Source of the DNA: Cytobacillus oceanisediminis 2691
GTDB lineage: Bacteria; Bacillota; Bacilli; Bacillales; Cytobacillaceae
DNA: 64,000 nt
Assembly (NCBI RefSeq): GCF_000294775.2
Contig: NZ_CP015506.1
Coordinates: forward strand, 1,277,501-1,341,500
Direction: 5' to 3'
In this document: one piece after another, positions 32,961 through 41,073 of the stretch
Layout: every line of letters begins with the position of its first letter
Position numbering within the stretch: the stretch's first letter is position 1
Notes under the pieces: generated by a model
What the model was told of the DNA's origin: nothing
Database searches by the model: none
What the model saw: only the letters and a program-made list of their open reading frames with translations
Made by a program: the position numbers and the translations under genes

Positions 32961-33100
32961 GGTTACAAAATGATCTTAATTCATCATCATCAAAAAACAA
33001 TTCAAAAAAGAAAATCTGTAACCTATCCTTTAAAGCATATAAAAATGTAAACAGGATCTGCCTGCACATTTTGAAGGAGCACAGGTTACATTTTGTAACG
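32961..33100 (+). promoter_or_regulatory. Four-segment transcription attenuator upstream of bmrCD
   Basis: Segment 1 GGTTACA (32961-32967, touching the leader-peptide RBS), segment 2 TGTAACCT (33017-33024, inside the peptide gene), segment 3 AGGTTACA (33083-33090) and segment 4 TGTAAC (33094-33099). 1:2 hides the peptide's ribosome site, 2:3 is an antiterminator, and 3:4 is the core of the terminator. A ribosome stalled early in the peptide would free segment 2 to capture segment 3. Confidence 0.75.
32970..33050 (+). CDS. Leader peptide controlling bmrCD (BmrB-like role)
   Basis: A 26-codon ORF beginning MILIHHHQKTIQKRKSVTYP, with a strong RBS (AAGGAGGG, seven bases before the ATG), lies directly before two terminators and the drug-exporter operon. 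In B. subtilis bmrCD is preceded by bmrB, a leader peptide used in ribosome-mediated attenuation by translation inhibitors. Position and RNA architecture suggest the same role. Length and sequence differ from the B. subtilis peptide as I recall it, so orthology is not claimed. Confidence 0.7.
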   Translation: MILIHHHQKTIQKRKSVTYPLKHIKM

Positions 33101-33111
33101 TGTGCTCTTTT
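33077..33111 (+). terminator. Attenuator terminator 1
   Basis: GAGCACA-G-GTTACA / TGTAAC-G-TGTGCTC, 13 pairs with one G-G mismatch and a three-base loop, then TTTT. It competes with the 2:3 antiterminator. Confidence 0.85.
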
Positions 33112-33118
33112 GTCTATT

Positions 33119-33152
33119 AAGACATATCGCATGCCGCGGTATGTCTTTTTTT
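33119..33152 (+). terminator. Attenuator terminator 2
   Basis: AAGACATA / TATGTCTT with an inner GC-rich loop and seven T, eight bases after the first terminator. A back-up stop before bmrC. Confidence 0.85.
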
Positions 33153-33264
33153 GTCCAATTATATAAAGTTGAAAGTAGGAGTTGCAGGCTTAGCCTGTAT
33201 CCATATATGTACGCTTTTATAAGCGGCTGTTTCGGCAGCAATACAAGGATAGGAGGATAATTTT

Positions 33265-33321
33265 ATGAATGCTTTAAGAATGAGAAAGACAATTTTGCCG
33301 GAGGATCTGGATGGAGGCTAG
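33265..33321 (+). CDS. Second short leader ORF before bmrC
   Basis: ATG with RBS TAGGAGGATAATTTT and 18 codons (MNALRMRKTILPEDLDGG). Its end contains GGATGGAGG, itself a ribosome site for an eight-codon ORF (33324-33350, MKFAAVYV). Both lie after the terminators and before bmrC. They may couple translation to bmrC or be a second regulatory layer. Evidence is the good RBS and position only. Confidence 0.45.
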   Translation: MNALRMRKTILPEDLDGG

Positions 33322-33398
33322 TTATGAAATTTGCTGCTGTTTATGTATGAAAGCTCTTGATTAAAACTTGAGCTTCATGCGGGAAAGGGGAGAGATCG

Positions 33399-35156
33399 TT
33401 GTTTTCGATTTTAGGAAAATTAAGCTGGTTTTTTAAAGAAAACTGGAAGAGGTACACAATTGCTATTACTCTGCTAATCATTGTCGGAATCCTTGATGTA
33501 ATGCCTCCAAGGCTTGTAGGAATGGCAATTGATGACATTCATCTGGGTGAAATGAGCAGTGCTAAAATCATGGAGTACCTTGGTTTATTGGCGATTATCA
33601 CAATTGTTTCCTATGGAATTACGTATATTTGGATGTATCAGCTCTTCGGAGGGGCATTTTTGGTAGAAAGAAAACTGCGTTCACAGTTTATGGGACACCT
33701 ATTGAAAATGACCCCAACATTTTTTGAGAAAAACCGGACCGGTGATTTAATGGCCAGGGCTACAAATGATTTAAAAGCTATATCAGTTACAGCCGGATTT
33801 GGAATATTGACACTGGTGGATTCCAGCGTATTTATGCTGACGATATTATTTACAATGGGATTTCTGGTTAGCTGGAAACTAACCTTTGCTGCAATATTGC
33901 CTCTGCCTATCATGGCTTATCTGATAAAGATTTACGGGAAGAAGATTCATACACGGTTTATGAGTGCTCAGGATGCCTTCGGAGAACTCAATGACCGGGT
34001 TCTTGAATCTGTTTCGGGAGTCAGGGTGGTGCGCGCTTATGTGCAGGAAAGAGCAGATCAGCAGCGTTTCCATGAACTCACTGAAGATGTTTACAACAAA
34101 AATATTGAAGTGGCTAAAATTGATTCTCTTTTTGAGCCAACCATAAAGGTGATTGTGGGCTTAAGCTATCTTATAGGACTGGGGTATGGTGCTTATCTTG
34201 TTTTCCATCAAGCCATCACCCTTGGCCAGCTCGTGTCATTTAATGTGTATTTAGGCATGCTGATTTGGCCAATGTTCGCTATCGGAGAATTAATTAATGT
34301 TATGCAAAGAGGAAATGCATCGCTTGATCGGGTACAGGAAACATTGTCCGCTAAGCAGGATATTAAGAATCCTGAATCCCCGTATATCGTTGAAACGCCT
34401 GCCAGTGTAACCTTTAAGGATGTTCATTTCCAATATCCTTCTTCAAAAACGGCTAACCTCAAAGGGATTAAGCTGCATATCGAGCGCGGGGAAACGCTGG
34501 GGATTGTAGGGAAAACAGGAAGCGGGAAGACCACTTTCATAAAGCAGCTATTAAGAGAATACCCATCAGGCACCGGGATGCTTGCAATTGCTGATGTTCC
34601 AATTGAAGAACAGGAGCTTGAAAGAACGAGGGGATGGATCGGTTACGTTCCACAGGATCATGTTCTTTTCTCCAGAACTGTCCGGGAAAACATCCTTTTT
34701 GGAAAAGAGGACGCGACTGTAGAAGATATGCAAAAGGCAATTGATTTGGCAGCTTTCCGCAAAGACCTTGAACTGCTGCCTGAAGGGCTTGAAACACTGG
34801 TCGGTGAAAAGGGAGTGGCCTTATCAGGAGGACAAAAACAGCGGATTTCCATTGCTCGTGCACTAGTGAAGGATCCGGAAATTCTGATCCTTGATGACTC
34901 ACTTTCAGCCGTTGATGCCAAAACGGAAAAAAAGATCATTGATAATATCCGGACTGACCGCAAGGGTAAAACGACAATAATTACAACCCACAGGATGTCA
35001 GCCGTCCAGCACGCTGATCATATTATCGTCCTTGATGAAGGAGGAATTTCAGAAGAAGGCACTCATGAGGACTTAATGGCTGCAGATGGATGGTACAAGG
35101 AACAATTTTTGAGGCAGCAAACACAAGTCTCTGAGGAAGAGGAGGTGATTTCATGA
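33399..35156 (+). CDS. bmrC: Multidrug ABC exporter half-transporter BmrC (YheI-like)
   Basis: The 585-residue half-transporter has six membrane segments in residues 15-300 and a nucleotide-binding domain. Walker A is GKTGSGKTT (371 on), the signature LSGGQKQR (475 on) and Walker B ILILDD. The residue after the Walker B aspartate is D500 instead of the catalytic glutamate, as in B. subtilis BmrC, so one ATP site of the heterodimer is degenerate. It starts with TTG after AAGGGGAGAG. The next gene overlaps by four bases. It exports drugs across the plasma membrane and is controlled by the attenuator upstream. Confidence 0.94.
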   Translation: MFSILGKLSWFFKENWKRYTIAITLLIIVGILDVMPPRLVGMAIDDIHLGEMSSAKIMEYLGLLAIITIVSYGITYIWMYQLFGGAFLVERKLRSQFMGHLLKMTPTFFEKNRTGDLMARATNDLKAISVTAGFGILTLVDSSVFMLTILFTMGFLVSWKLTFAAILPLPIMAYLIKIYGKKIHTRFMSAQDAFGELNDRVLESVSGVRVVRAYVQERADQQRFHELTEDVYNKNIEVAKIDSLFEPTIKVIVGLSYLIGLGYGAYLVFHQAITLGQLVSFNVYLGMLIWPMFAIGELINVMQRGNASLDRVQETLSAKQDIKNPESPYIVETPASVTFKDVHFQYPSSKTANLKGIKLHIERGETLGIVGKTGSGKTTFIKQLLREYPSGTGMLAIADVPIEEQELERTRGWIGYVPQDHVLFSRTVRENILFGKEDATVEDMQKAIDLAAFRKDLELLPEGLETLVGEKGVALSGGQKQRISIARALVKDPEILILDDSLSAVDAKTEKKIIDNIRTDRKGKTTIITTHRMSAVQHADHIIVLDEGGISEEGTHEDLMAADGWYKEQFLRQQTQVSEEEEVIS

Positions 35157-37165
35157 CCACTGGGAAGCGTTTAATCCGGTATGCACTTCATTATAAAAAA
35201 ACGATTATTGCGGCACTGCTGATGCTTACGATAGCTGTAGCGGCAGACCTGGCGGGGCCTTTCATAGCCAAGAAAATGATCGATGACCATATTCTTGGCA
35301 TAGAATCAGTCTGGTATCAGACAGAGGGCGGAGAAGGTGCCGTAGAATACGCTGGTCATTTTTATAAAAAAGAGAAAAACCTTGATCAGGGTGAGCAGAA
35401 AATAGATCAGGCCCGCATCCTGCAGGCAGGAAGCCAATTCGTCTTTATCAGGGGTGACATTGCTTTTGATGGAGAACGAACCTATAAAGACGGCAAACTG
35501 CTTATAGAAAAAAGCGGCCAAACCGAAACATATGAAGGGAAGGCTTTGACTGGTGAAGAACTGATGCTTTTTTATTCACCTGAGATTCCTAAGATCGTTC
35601 AGCTTTTGGCCTTTTACTTTGGATTGCTGGTCATCGCTGCTTTTTTTCAGTACGGTCAGCGGTTTTTTCTGCAAAAGTCGGCAAATAGGATCATTCAGCA
35701 AATGAGAGAGGATGTCTTTGGGCAGATTCAAAGACTGCCAATCAGTTACTTTGACACTCTGCCGGCAGGCAAGGTGGTTGCCCGAATAACTAATGATACA
35801 GAAGCCATACGTGAGCTTTATGTGACAGTACTGGCAACCTTTTTTACAAGTGCCATATATATTTCAGGTATTTATATCGCTTTATTTATTTTAGATGCCA
35901 AGCTTGCTGCAATCTGTTTAATCCTGCTCCCGATTTTATATGTTTGGGCGATTGTGTACCGTAAGTATGCATCGAAATACAATCATGTAATCCGTTCCAG
36001 GGTGAGTGATATCAATGGCATGGTGAACGAATCGATACAGGGAATGAACATCATCCAGGCGTTTGGCCGCGAAAAAGATACACAAAAGGATTTTGAAAAG
36101 CTGAATATAGAGCATTTTACCTTCCAGAATAAACTTTTGAGCCTCAATTCACTGACCTCACATAATCTGGTGGCAGTGCTGAGAAACGTGGTCTTTGTTG
36201 CATTTATCTGGTATTTTGGGGGAGAGTCGCTAAATGCATTATCTGTCATTTCACTCGGAATGCTTTATGCATTTGTAGACTACATTAACCGCCTGTTTCA
36301 GCCGGTGCAGGGTATTGTTAATCAATTGGCCAATCTGGAGCAGGCACTTGTTGCCGGTGAAAGAGTGTTCAAATTGCTTGATGAAAAGGGCATTGATATT
36401 AGTGATAATATAATATCCCGCTATAAAGGGGATGTGACATTCGATCATGTGCACTTTGGCTATAAAGAGAAGGAATATGTGCTGAAGGATCTAAATTTTG
36501 AAGCAAACCACGGAGAGACAGTTGCTCTGGTAGGCCATACCGGATCAGGGAAAAGTTCAATCATGAATCTTCTCTTCCGTTTTTATGATTGCCAGGAAGG
36601 CAAAATTATGATCGACGGAATGGATATAAAACAGATTCCAAGGCAGGAGCTCCGCAAACATATGGGCATCGTCCTGCAGGATCCTTTTTTGTTCACAGGA
36701 ACCATTGCTTCCAATGTCAGTCTTGATGACCCAGAAATAACGCGAGACAAAGTGGAGAAGGCTCTAAAGGATGTGGGAGCAGATAAGATTTTTCAGCATC
36801 TTGAAAAAGGTTTCGATGAGCCGGTTATCGAGAAGGGAAGCACGCTCTCCAGCGGGCAGAGGCAGCTCATTTCCTTTGCGCGTGCCCTTGCTTTTGACCC
36901 GGCCATCCTGATACTCGATGAAGCAACATCAAGCATCGATACTGAGACAGAATTGATTATCCAGGAAGCCATGGATGTGCTGAAAAAAGGGAGAACCACA
37001 TTTATTATCGCCCATCGTCTATCGACAATCCGAAATGCTGATCAAATCCTCGTTCTGGATAGAGGTAGAATAGTTGAAAAAGGCAACCATGCTGAATTAA
37101 TGGAGCAAAAGGGTAAATATTATCAAATGTATCAGCTCCAGCAAGGATCCACACTTGCTGGATAG
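35153..37165 (+). CDS. bmrD: Multidrug ABC exporter half-transporter BmrD (YheH-like)
   Basis: The 670-residue partner of BmrC. An extra domain of about 90 residues (50-145) between membrane segments 1 and 2 is typical of YheH. The nucleotide-binding domain has Walker A GHTGSGKSS (461 on), signature LSSGQRQL (a weaker S for the second G) and Walker B ILILDE with catalytic E590. Thus BmrD supplies the Walker B glutamate of the active site and BmrC its canonical LSGGQ. Start ATG overlaps the bmrC stop. A terminator follows directly. Confidence 0.95.
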   Translation: MTTGKRLIRYALHYKKTIIAALLMLTIAVAADLAGPFIAKKMIDDHILGIESVWYQTEGGEGAVEYAGHFYKKEKNLDQGEQKIDQARILQAGSQFVFIRGDIAFDGERTYKDGKLLIEKSGQTETYEGKALTGEELMLFYSPEIPKIVQLLAFYFGLLVIAAFFQYGQRFFLQKSANRIIQQMREDVFGQIQRLPISYFDTLPAGKVVARITNDTEAIRELYVTVLATFFTSAIYISGIYIALFILDAKLAAICLILLPILYVWAIVYRKYASKYNHVIRSRVSDINGMVNESIQGMNIIQAFGREKDTQKDFEKLNIEHFTFQNKLLSLNSLTSHNLVAVLRNVVFVAFIWYFGGESLNALSVISLGMLYAFVDYINRLFQPVQGIVNQLANLEQALVAGERVFKLLDEKGIDISDNIISRYKGDVTFDHVHFGYKEKEYVLKDLNFEANHGETVALVGHTGSGKSSIMNLLFRFYDCQEGKIMIDGMDIKQIPRQELRKHMGIVLQDPFLFTGTIASNVSLDDPEITRDKVEKALKDVGADKIFQHLEKGFDEPVIEKGSTLSSGQRQLISFARALAFDPAILILDEATSSIDTETELIIQEAMDVLKKGRTTFIIAHRLSTIRNADQILVLDRGRIVEKGNHAELMEQKGKYYQMYQLQQGSTLAG

Positions 37166-37168
37166 CAG

Positions 37169-37197
37169 GAAAGCGCCGGATGGCGCTTTCTTTTTTT
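37169..37197 (+). terminator. Terminator of bmrCD
   Basis: GAAAGCGCC / GGCGCTTTC, loop GGAT, seven T. Confidence 0.94.
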
Positions 37198-37396
37198 GTT
37201 TTGAGGCTACTTTGATATGATGAGCATATCCGAGAGAATTTGGATTTATCCGCAAATCGCATTCCAAGTAATTTATACAAACATTTTGTTCAATAAAATT
37301 TCACTTTTCAGACACAAAATAGTACTGGGCAAAAAATTTCTGATCAGTCATTTCATGGTACTTTGATATTATCAAACATATCTGGAGGAGATTCAT

Positions 37397-37480
37397 ATGG
37401 AGGAACTTTCTATTACTTTGGTGATTGCAAGTATTATGGTACTTGGATACTTCATAGGATATACTATTGTGAAAGCATAG
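37397..37480 (+). CDS. Small membrane peptide (27 residues)
   Basis: GGAGGAG lies eight bases before an ATG opening 27 codons (MEELSITLVIASIMVLGYFI, then GYTIVKA): one membrane segment with a Gly-rich face. A terminator with seven T follows at once. No family is recognised. The complete expression signals around so short a frame make it a likely real gene. Confidence 0.65.
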   Translation: MEELSITLVIASIMVLGYFIGYTIVKA

Positions 37481-37510
37481 CTGCCGGCTTTACCGCCCGG
37501 CAGTTTTTTT
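37481..37510 (+). terminator. Terminator of the small membrane peptide
   Basis: CTGCCGG / CCGGCAG with a nine-base loop and seven T. Confidence 0.92.
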
Positions 37511-37593
37511 ATTCCAATTTTTATCATTAAAGTTTGGAAATAAGGGAAAAGAATAAATATGAATCATAGTGTTAATTTAAGGAGGTATGAAAT

Positions 37594-38976
37594 TTGGCTG
37601 ATTTCAGAATTGAAAAGGATACACTTGGCGAAGTGAAGGTGCCTGCGGATAAATATTGGGGAGCCCAGACCCAGCGGAGCAAGGATAATTTTAAAATCGG
37701 CATTGAAAAAATGCCGATGGAAGTGATTTATGCTTTTGCTAAGGTAAAGCGTTCAGCTGCAGTGGTCAACAATAGACTTGGGAAACTGTCTGATGATAAA
37801 AAGGATGCCATCACAAGGGCCTGTGATGAAGTTCTTGATCATAAATTTGACTCTCATTTTCCGCTGGCTGTCTGGCAGACAGGGAGTGGCACACAATCAA
37901 ATATGAATGTAAATGAGGTTGTCGCGAAAAAAGCAAACGAATTGCTGGGCAAGAAGGGTCAGCAAGAAATTAAAGTTCATCCAAATGATGATGTCAATAT
38001 GTCTCAAAGCTCGAATGATACATTTCCGACTGCCATGCATATCGCAGCTTATACCGAGGTGGAGGAAAAACTGCTTCCATCCTTAAAGGAATTAATAAAG
38101 ACAGTCAAATTGAAAGAGGAAGCCTTTAATACAATCGTGAAAATAGGAAGGACTCATTTACAGGATGCAACTCCTCTTACATTGGGCCAGGAGATCAGCG
38201 GCTGGCGTGCCATGCTTGAAAAGAACGAAAAAATGCTGATGGATGCAAAGCATTACCTGCTTGACTTAGCCATTGGCGGTACTGCAGTCGGTACAGGCAT
38301 TAATGCAGATACGTCATTTGGATCTGAAATGGCAAACGAAATATCCAGACTTACAGGCTATTCATTCCGCTCTTCTGAAAATAAATTTCAGGCTCTGACC
38401 AGCCATAATGAAATTGTCCATGTTCATGGCACATTGAAGGGGCTTGCAGCAGATTTAATGAAAATCGCGAATGATGTCCGCTGGCTCGCAAGCGGGCCGC
38501 GCAGCGGAATTGGGGAATTATCGATACCAGCAAATGAACCTGGCAGTTCAATCATGCCAGGCAAAGTAAATCCGACACAGAGTGAAGCCCTTACGATGGT
38601 GGTTTGCCAGGTCTTTGGAAATGATGCGTCGATTGGATTTGCTGCCAGTCAGGGGAATTTCGAATTGAATGTGTTCAAGCCTGTTATAATTTATAATCTT
38701 CTTCAAAGCATCAGAATTCTTGCAGATGGAATGGCCTCTTTCAATGAAAATTGCATGATGGGACTGGAAGCTAATAAAGAAGTGATTAAAGGGCATGTTG
38801 AAAGGTCACTAATGCTTGTAACAGCACTTAATCCGCATATTGGCTATGAAAAAGCAGCGGAAATAGCAAAACTCGCATTTAGAGAAAATTCAACATTGAA
38901 AGAAGCAGCATTAAAAACTGGCTATATTACTGAAGAACAATATGAGAATTGGGTAGTACCCGAAAAAATGATCTAA
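37594..38976 (+). CDS. fumC: Fumarate hydratase, class II
   Basis: The 460-residue enzyme interconverts fumarate and L-malate in the TCA cycle. It matches class II (iron-independent) fumarases over the full length: [23 protein letters not shown] at the start, [13 protein letters not shown], the [21 protein letters not shown] block, [16 protein letters not shown] and the fumarase/aspartase signature [13 protein letters not shown]. It starts at TTG after AAGGAGGTATGAAA. Monocistronic. B. subtilis calls the orthologue citG or fumC. Confidence 0.97.
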   Translation: MADFRIEKDTLGEVKVPADKYWGAQTQRSKDNFKIGIEKMPMEVIYAFAKVKRSAAVVNNRLGKLSDDKKDAITRACDEVLDHKFDSHFPLAVWQTGSGTQSNMNVNEVVAKKANELLGKKGQQEIKVHPNDDVNMSQSSNDTFPTAMHIAAYTEVEEKLLPSLKELIKTVKLKEEAFNTIVKIGRTHLQDATPLTLGQEISGWRAMLEKNEKMLMDAKHYLLDLAIGGTAVGTGINADTSFGSEMANEISRLTGYSFRSSENKFQALTSHNEIVHVHGTLKGLAADLMKIANDVRWLASGPRSGIGELSIPANEPGSSIMPGKVNPTQSEALTMVVCQVFGNDASIGFAASQGNFELNVFKPVIIYNLLQSIRILADGMASFNENCMMGLEANKEVIKGHVERSLMLVTALNPHIGYEKAAEIAKLAFRENSTLKEAALKTGYITEEQYENWVVPEKMI

Positions 38977-38984
38977 CTATTAAA

Positions 38985-39011
38985 TGGCCCTCCTTTAAGA
39001 AAGGAGGGCCA
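38985..39011. terminator. Strong hairpin between fumC and the SASP gene
   Basis: TGGCCCTCCTTT / AAAGGAGGGCCA, a 12-base-pair perfect stem with a three-base loop. The T tract is weak on both sides. Confidence 0.75.
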
Positions 39012-39044
39012 AAGCCATATTTATTCAATTGTTATCTTGCTTTA

Positions 39045-39263
39045 TTAGAAAGAACCGCCGCCAAGTTGTTGTTCAGCCATTTGTACAAGGCGTTTTGTGA
39101 TTTCTCCTCCAACAGATCCGTTAGCGCGAGAAGTTGTTTCTGCACCAAGGTTTACACCAAATTCAGTAGCGATTTCGTACTTCATTTGATCAAGTGCTTG
39201 TGATACTCCTGGTACTAATAATTGGTTTGAGGAATTGCTTCTGCTAGATGATTGGTTGTTCAT
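39045..39263 (-). CDS. Alpha/beta-type small acid-soluble spore protein
   Basis: A 72-residue SASP with both family signatures: the germination-protease site region [13 protein letters not shown] and the DNA-binding [23 protein letters not shown]. An N-terminal Ser/Asn-rich tail is typical. It coats DNA in the A form inside the forespore and is degraded by GPR in germination. RBS CGAGGAGGAAATC precedes the ATG. A sigma-G promoter lies unusually far upstream and the leader is structured. It is nearly identical to the SASP encoded at 51045-51245. Confidence 0.96.
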   Translation of the reverse strand: MNNQSSSRSNSSNQLLVPGVSQALDQMKYEIATEFGVNLGAETTSRANGSVGGEITKRLVQMAEQQLGGGSF

Positions 39264-39302
39264 GTGATTTCCTCCTCGAAATATAAGTGTTGGTTTTTTG
39301 GT

Positions 39303-39363
39303 TGGGTTAGCTGGAATTGCACCAGCGCAAGGATTTTATCCTGCTCCACTGCCTGGCGTAACC
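39303..39363 (-). ncRNA. Structured, tRNA-like element in the SASP leader
   Basis: About 61 bases on the minus strand fold into a closing stem GGGTTA / TAACCC and internal hairpins: CCA/TGG with a GG-containing loop, GCAGG / CCT-T-GC with a seven-base loop ATAAAAT, and GCTGG / CCAGC with loop TGCAATT. Order and loop sizes mimic the D, anticodon and T arms of a tRNA without a variable loop. It lies between the probable sigma-G start and the SASP ribosome site. It could be a tRNA fossil, a mimic or a chance three-way junction. Confidence 0.45.
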
Positions 39364-39407
39364 CATCGTTTTTTTTTGCGAGTGCTTGATGTCGCTTTGT
39401 TACTCTC

Positions 39408-39436
39408 TATTATGTTTGATTTATTATAGTTTATTC
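39408..39436 (-). promoter_or_regulatory. Sigma-G promoter of the SASP gene
   Basis: On the minus strand GAATA (39436-39432), 17 bases, then CATAATA (39414-39408) closely match the forespore sigma-G consensus. This implies a leader of about 135 bases. Confidence 0.7.
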
Positions 39437-39558
39437 TTTTAGAAAATCGGGAATTTTTTCCTGAAGAGACTTTCTGATTAGGAGTTTTACATAACGAAGC
39501 TTAAACAAACAAACCATAGTAAATATCAGATAAGTTAACGAAAGTGAGAGGATTGGAA

Positions 39559-39801
39559 ATGGCGATATGCCCTGTCTGCAACGGGTTTGAGAAACTGGAA
39601 GCAACCTGCAGCACCTGTGGAAGCAGTATGGAGGACAGTGGAAGAGTAATGGATTTTTACGATGATTACAGTGCCTATATGCCAATTGACCAGATGAAAC
39701 TGGAAGATGGCTATCCCCAGGATTATCAAAGGGAAGAATGTCCGCATTTGCTGAAGTGTCCATCATGCGGTCAGGATTCAGTAAAGTTTATCAAAGAGTA
39801 G
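39559..39801 (+). CDS. Small zinc-ribbon protein
   Basis: An 80-residue protein with three C-x2-C pairs: CPVC and CSTC at the N-terminus (a zinc ribbon) and CPSC near the C-terminus, with another Cys-His (ECPHLLKC) before it. The middle is acidic (DFYDDYSAYMPIDQM). Start ATG 39559 lies seven bases after AGAGG; an ATG 15 bases upstream overlaps that site. The family name is unknown to me. It probably binds one or two zinc ions. Confidence 0.8.
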   Translation: MAICPVCNGFEKLEATCSTCGSSMEDSGRVMDFYDDYSAYMPIDQMKLEDGYPQDYQREECPHLLKCPSCGQDSVKFIKE

Positions 39802-39820
39802 AATGGAGCTGACAGTATTA

Positions 39821-39846
39821 AAAAACCCCGTCTTCGACGGGGCTTC
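39821..39846. terminator. Bidirectional terminator
   Basis: AACCCCGTC / GACGGGG with loop TTC, serving the zinc-ribbon gene and minus-strand msmX (TTTTTT on that side). Confidence 0.9.
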
Positions 39847-39850
39847 AATA

Positions 39851-40960
39851 TTATTCTTTTTCAGAACGAATTCTTCTTTCGGAGTTTGCATCAAAGAAAT
39901 GAGCTTTATTCATATCGAAAGCAAGCTCAAGATTTTGGCCTGGCTTAATATCTGTGCGGGAATCAACACGTGCAACAAAATCCTGGCCTTCGATGCTTGA
40001 GTAAATCATTGTTTCAGCCCCAGTCAGTTCGGAAACGTCAATGCGGGCATTGATTTTAGAACCGGCAGAAGCATCAATAAATACCGGCTCATCATGAATG
40101 TCTTCTGGACGAATGCCAAGGACAATGTCTTTGCTTGTATACCCTTGTTCACGAAGCACCTTCATTTTACCCTCTGGGACAGCAATCTGAGTTTTGCCAA
40201 TGACAAACTTGCCGTCTTCAAGCTTTCCATTAAAGAAGTTCATGGCAGGTGAACCAATAAATCCGCCTACAAATACGTTTTCAGGCTTCTCATAAACTTC
40301 TTTAGGTGCGCCAACCTGCTGAATCACTCCATCTTTCATAACAACCAGGCGGGTAGCCATTGTCATGGCCTCTGTCTGGTCATGGGTTACATAGATGGTT
40401 GTAGTTTGAAGACGCTGATGAAGTTTGGCAATTTCTGCACGCATTTGAACACGAAGCTTTGCATCAAGATTTGATAAAGGTTCATCCATCAGGAATACCT
40501 TTGCATCACGGACAATCGCACGGCCTAAGGCTACACGCTGTCGCTGACCGCCTGACAATGCTTTTGGTTTGCGGTCAAGATAAGGCTCCAGACCAAGAAT
40601 TTTAGCTGCTTCCTTAACACGGCGGTCGATTTCGTCTTTTGGAAATTTACGGAGCTTAAGACCGAAAGCCATGTTATCGTATACAGACATATGCGGATAA
40701 AGTGCATAGTTCTGGAAAACCATTGCAATATCACGATCTTTTGGAGGGACATCGTTGACACGTTTTTCATCGATATAGAAGTCGCCTTTAGAAATTTCCT
40801 CAAGGCCAGCAATCATACGGAGAGTTGTGGATTTACCGCAGCCGGAAGGACCGACAAATACGATAAACTCTTTATCCTGTATATGAAGGTTAAAATCTTC
40901 TACTGCCGTTACTTTATTGTCATAAATTTTATAAATATTATCGAGCTTTAATTCTGCCAT
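39851..40960 (-). CDS. msmX: Multi-sugar ABC importer ATPase MsmX
   Basis: A 369-residue MalK/UgpC/MsmX-type ATPase: Walker A GPSGCGKST, Q-loop FQNYALYPHMSV, signature LSGGQRQR, Walker B VFLMDEPLSNLD, and the C-terminal OB-fold regulatory domain (IRPEDIHDEPVF). MsmX energises several sugar importers (maltodextrins, arabino-oligosaccharides) whose permeases lack their own ATPase. It is the second gene of a minus-strand pair with a PucR-type regulator upstream, as msmX-yxkF in B. subtilis. Confidence 0.95.
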   Translation of the reverse strand: MAELKLDNIYKIYDNKVTAVEDFNLHIQDKEFIVFVGPSGCGKSTTLRMIAGLEEISKGDFYIDEKRVNDVPPKDRDIAMVFQNYALYPHMSVYDNMAFGLKLRKFPKDEIDRRVKEAAKILGLEPYLDRKPKALSGGQRQRVALGRAIVRDAKVFLMDEPLSNLDAKLRVQMRAEIAKLHQRLQTTTIYVTHDQTEAMTMATRLVVMKDGVIQQVGAPKEVYEKPENVFVGGFIGSPAMNFFNGKLEDGKFVIGKTQIAVPEGKMKVLREQGYTSKDIVLGIRPEDIHDEPVFIDASAGSKINARIDVSELTGAETMIYSSIEGQDFVARVDSRTDIKPGQNLELAFDMNKAHFFDANSERRIRSEKE

Positions 40961-41073
40961 CAGGGTTGCCTCCCAATATTCTTTTCTTAATAACAGTTTA
41001 ATGGATATCTGGGTTTTCCCATATGGCCAAACTGCACAAAAAAGCTGAAAGCGTTTTTATGCAATGTGCTCAA

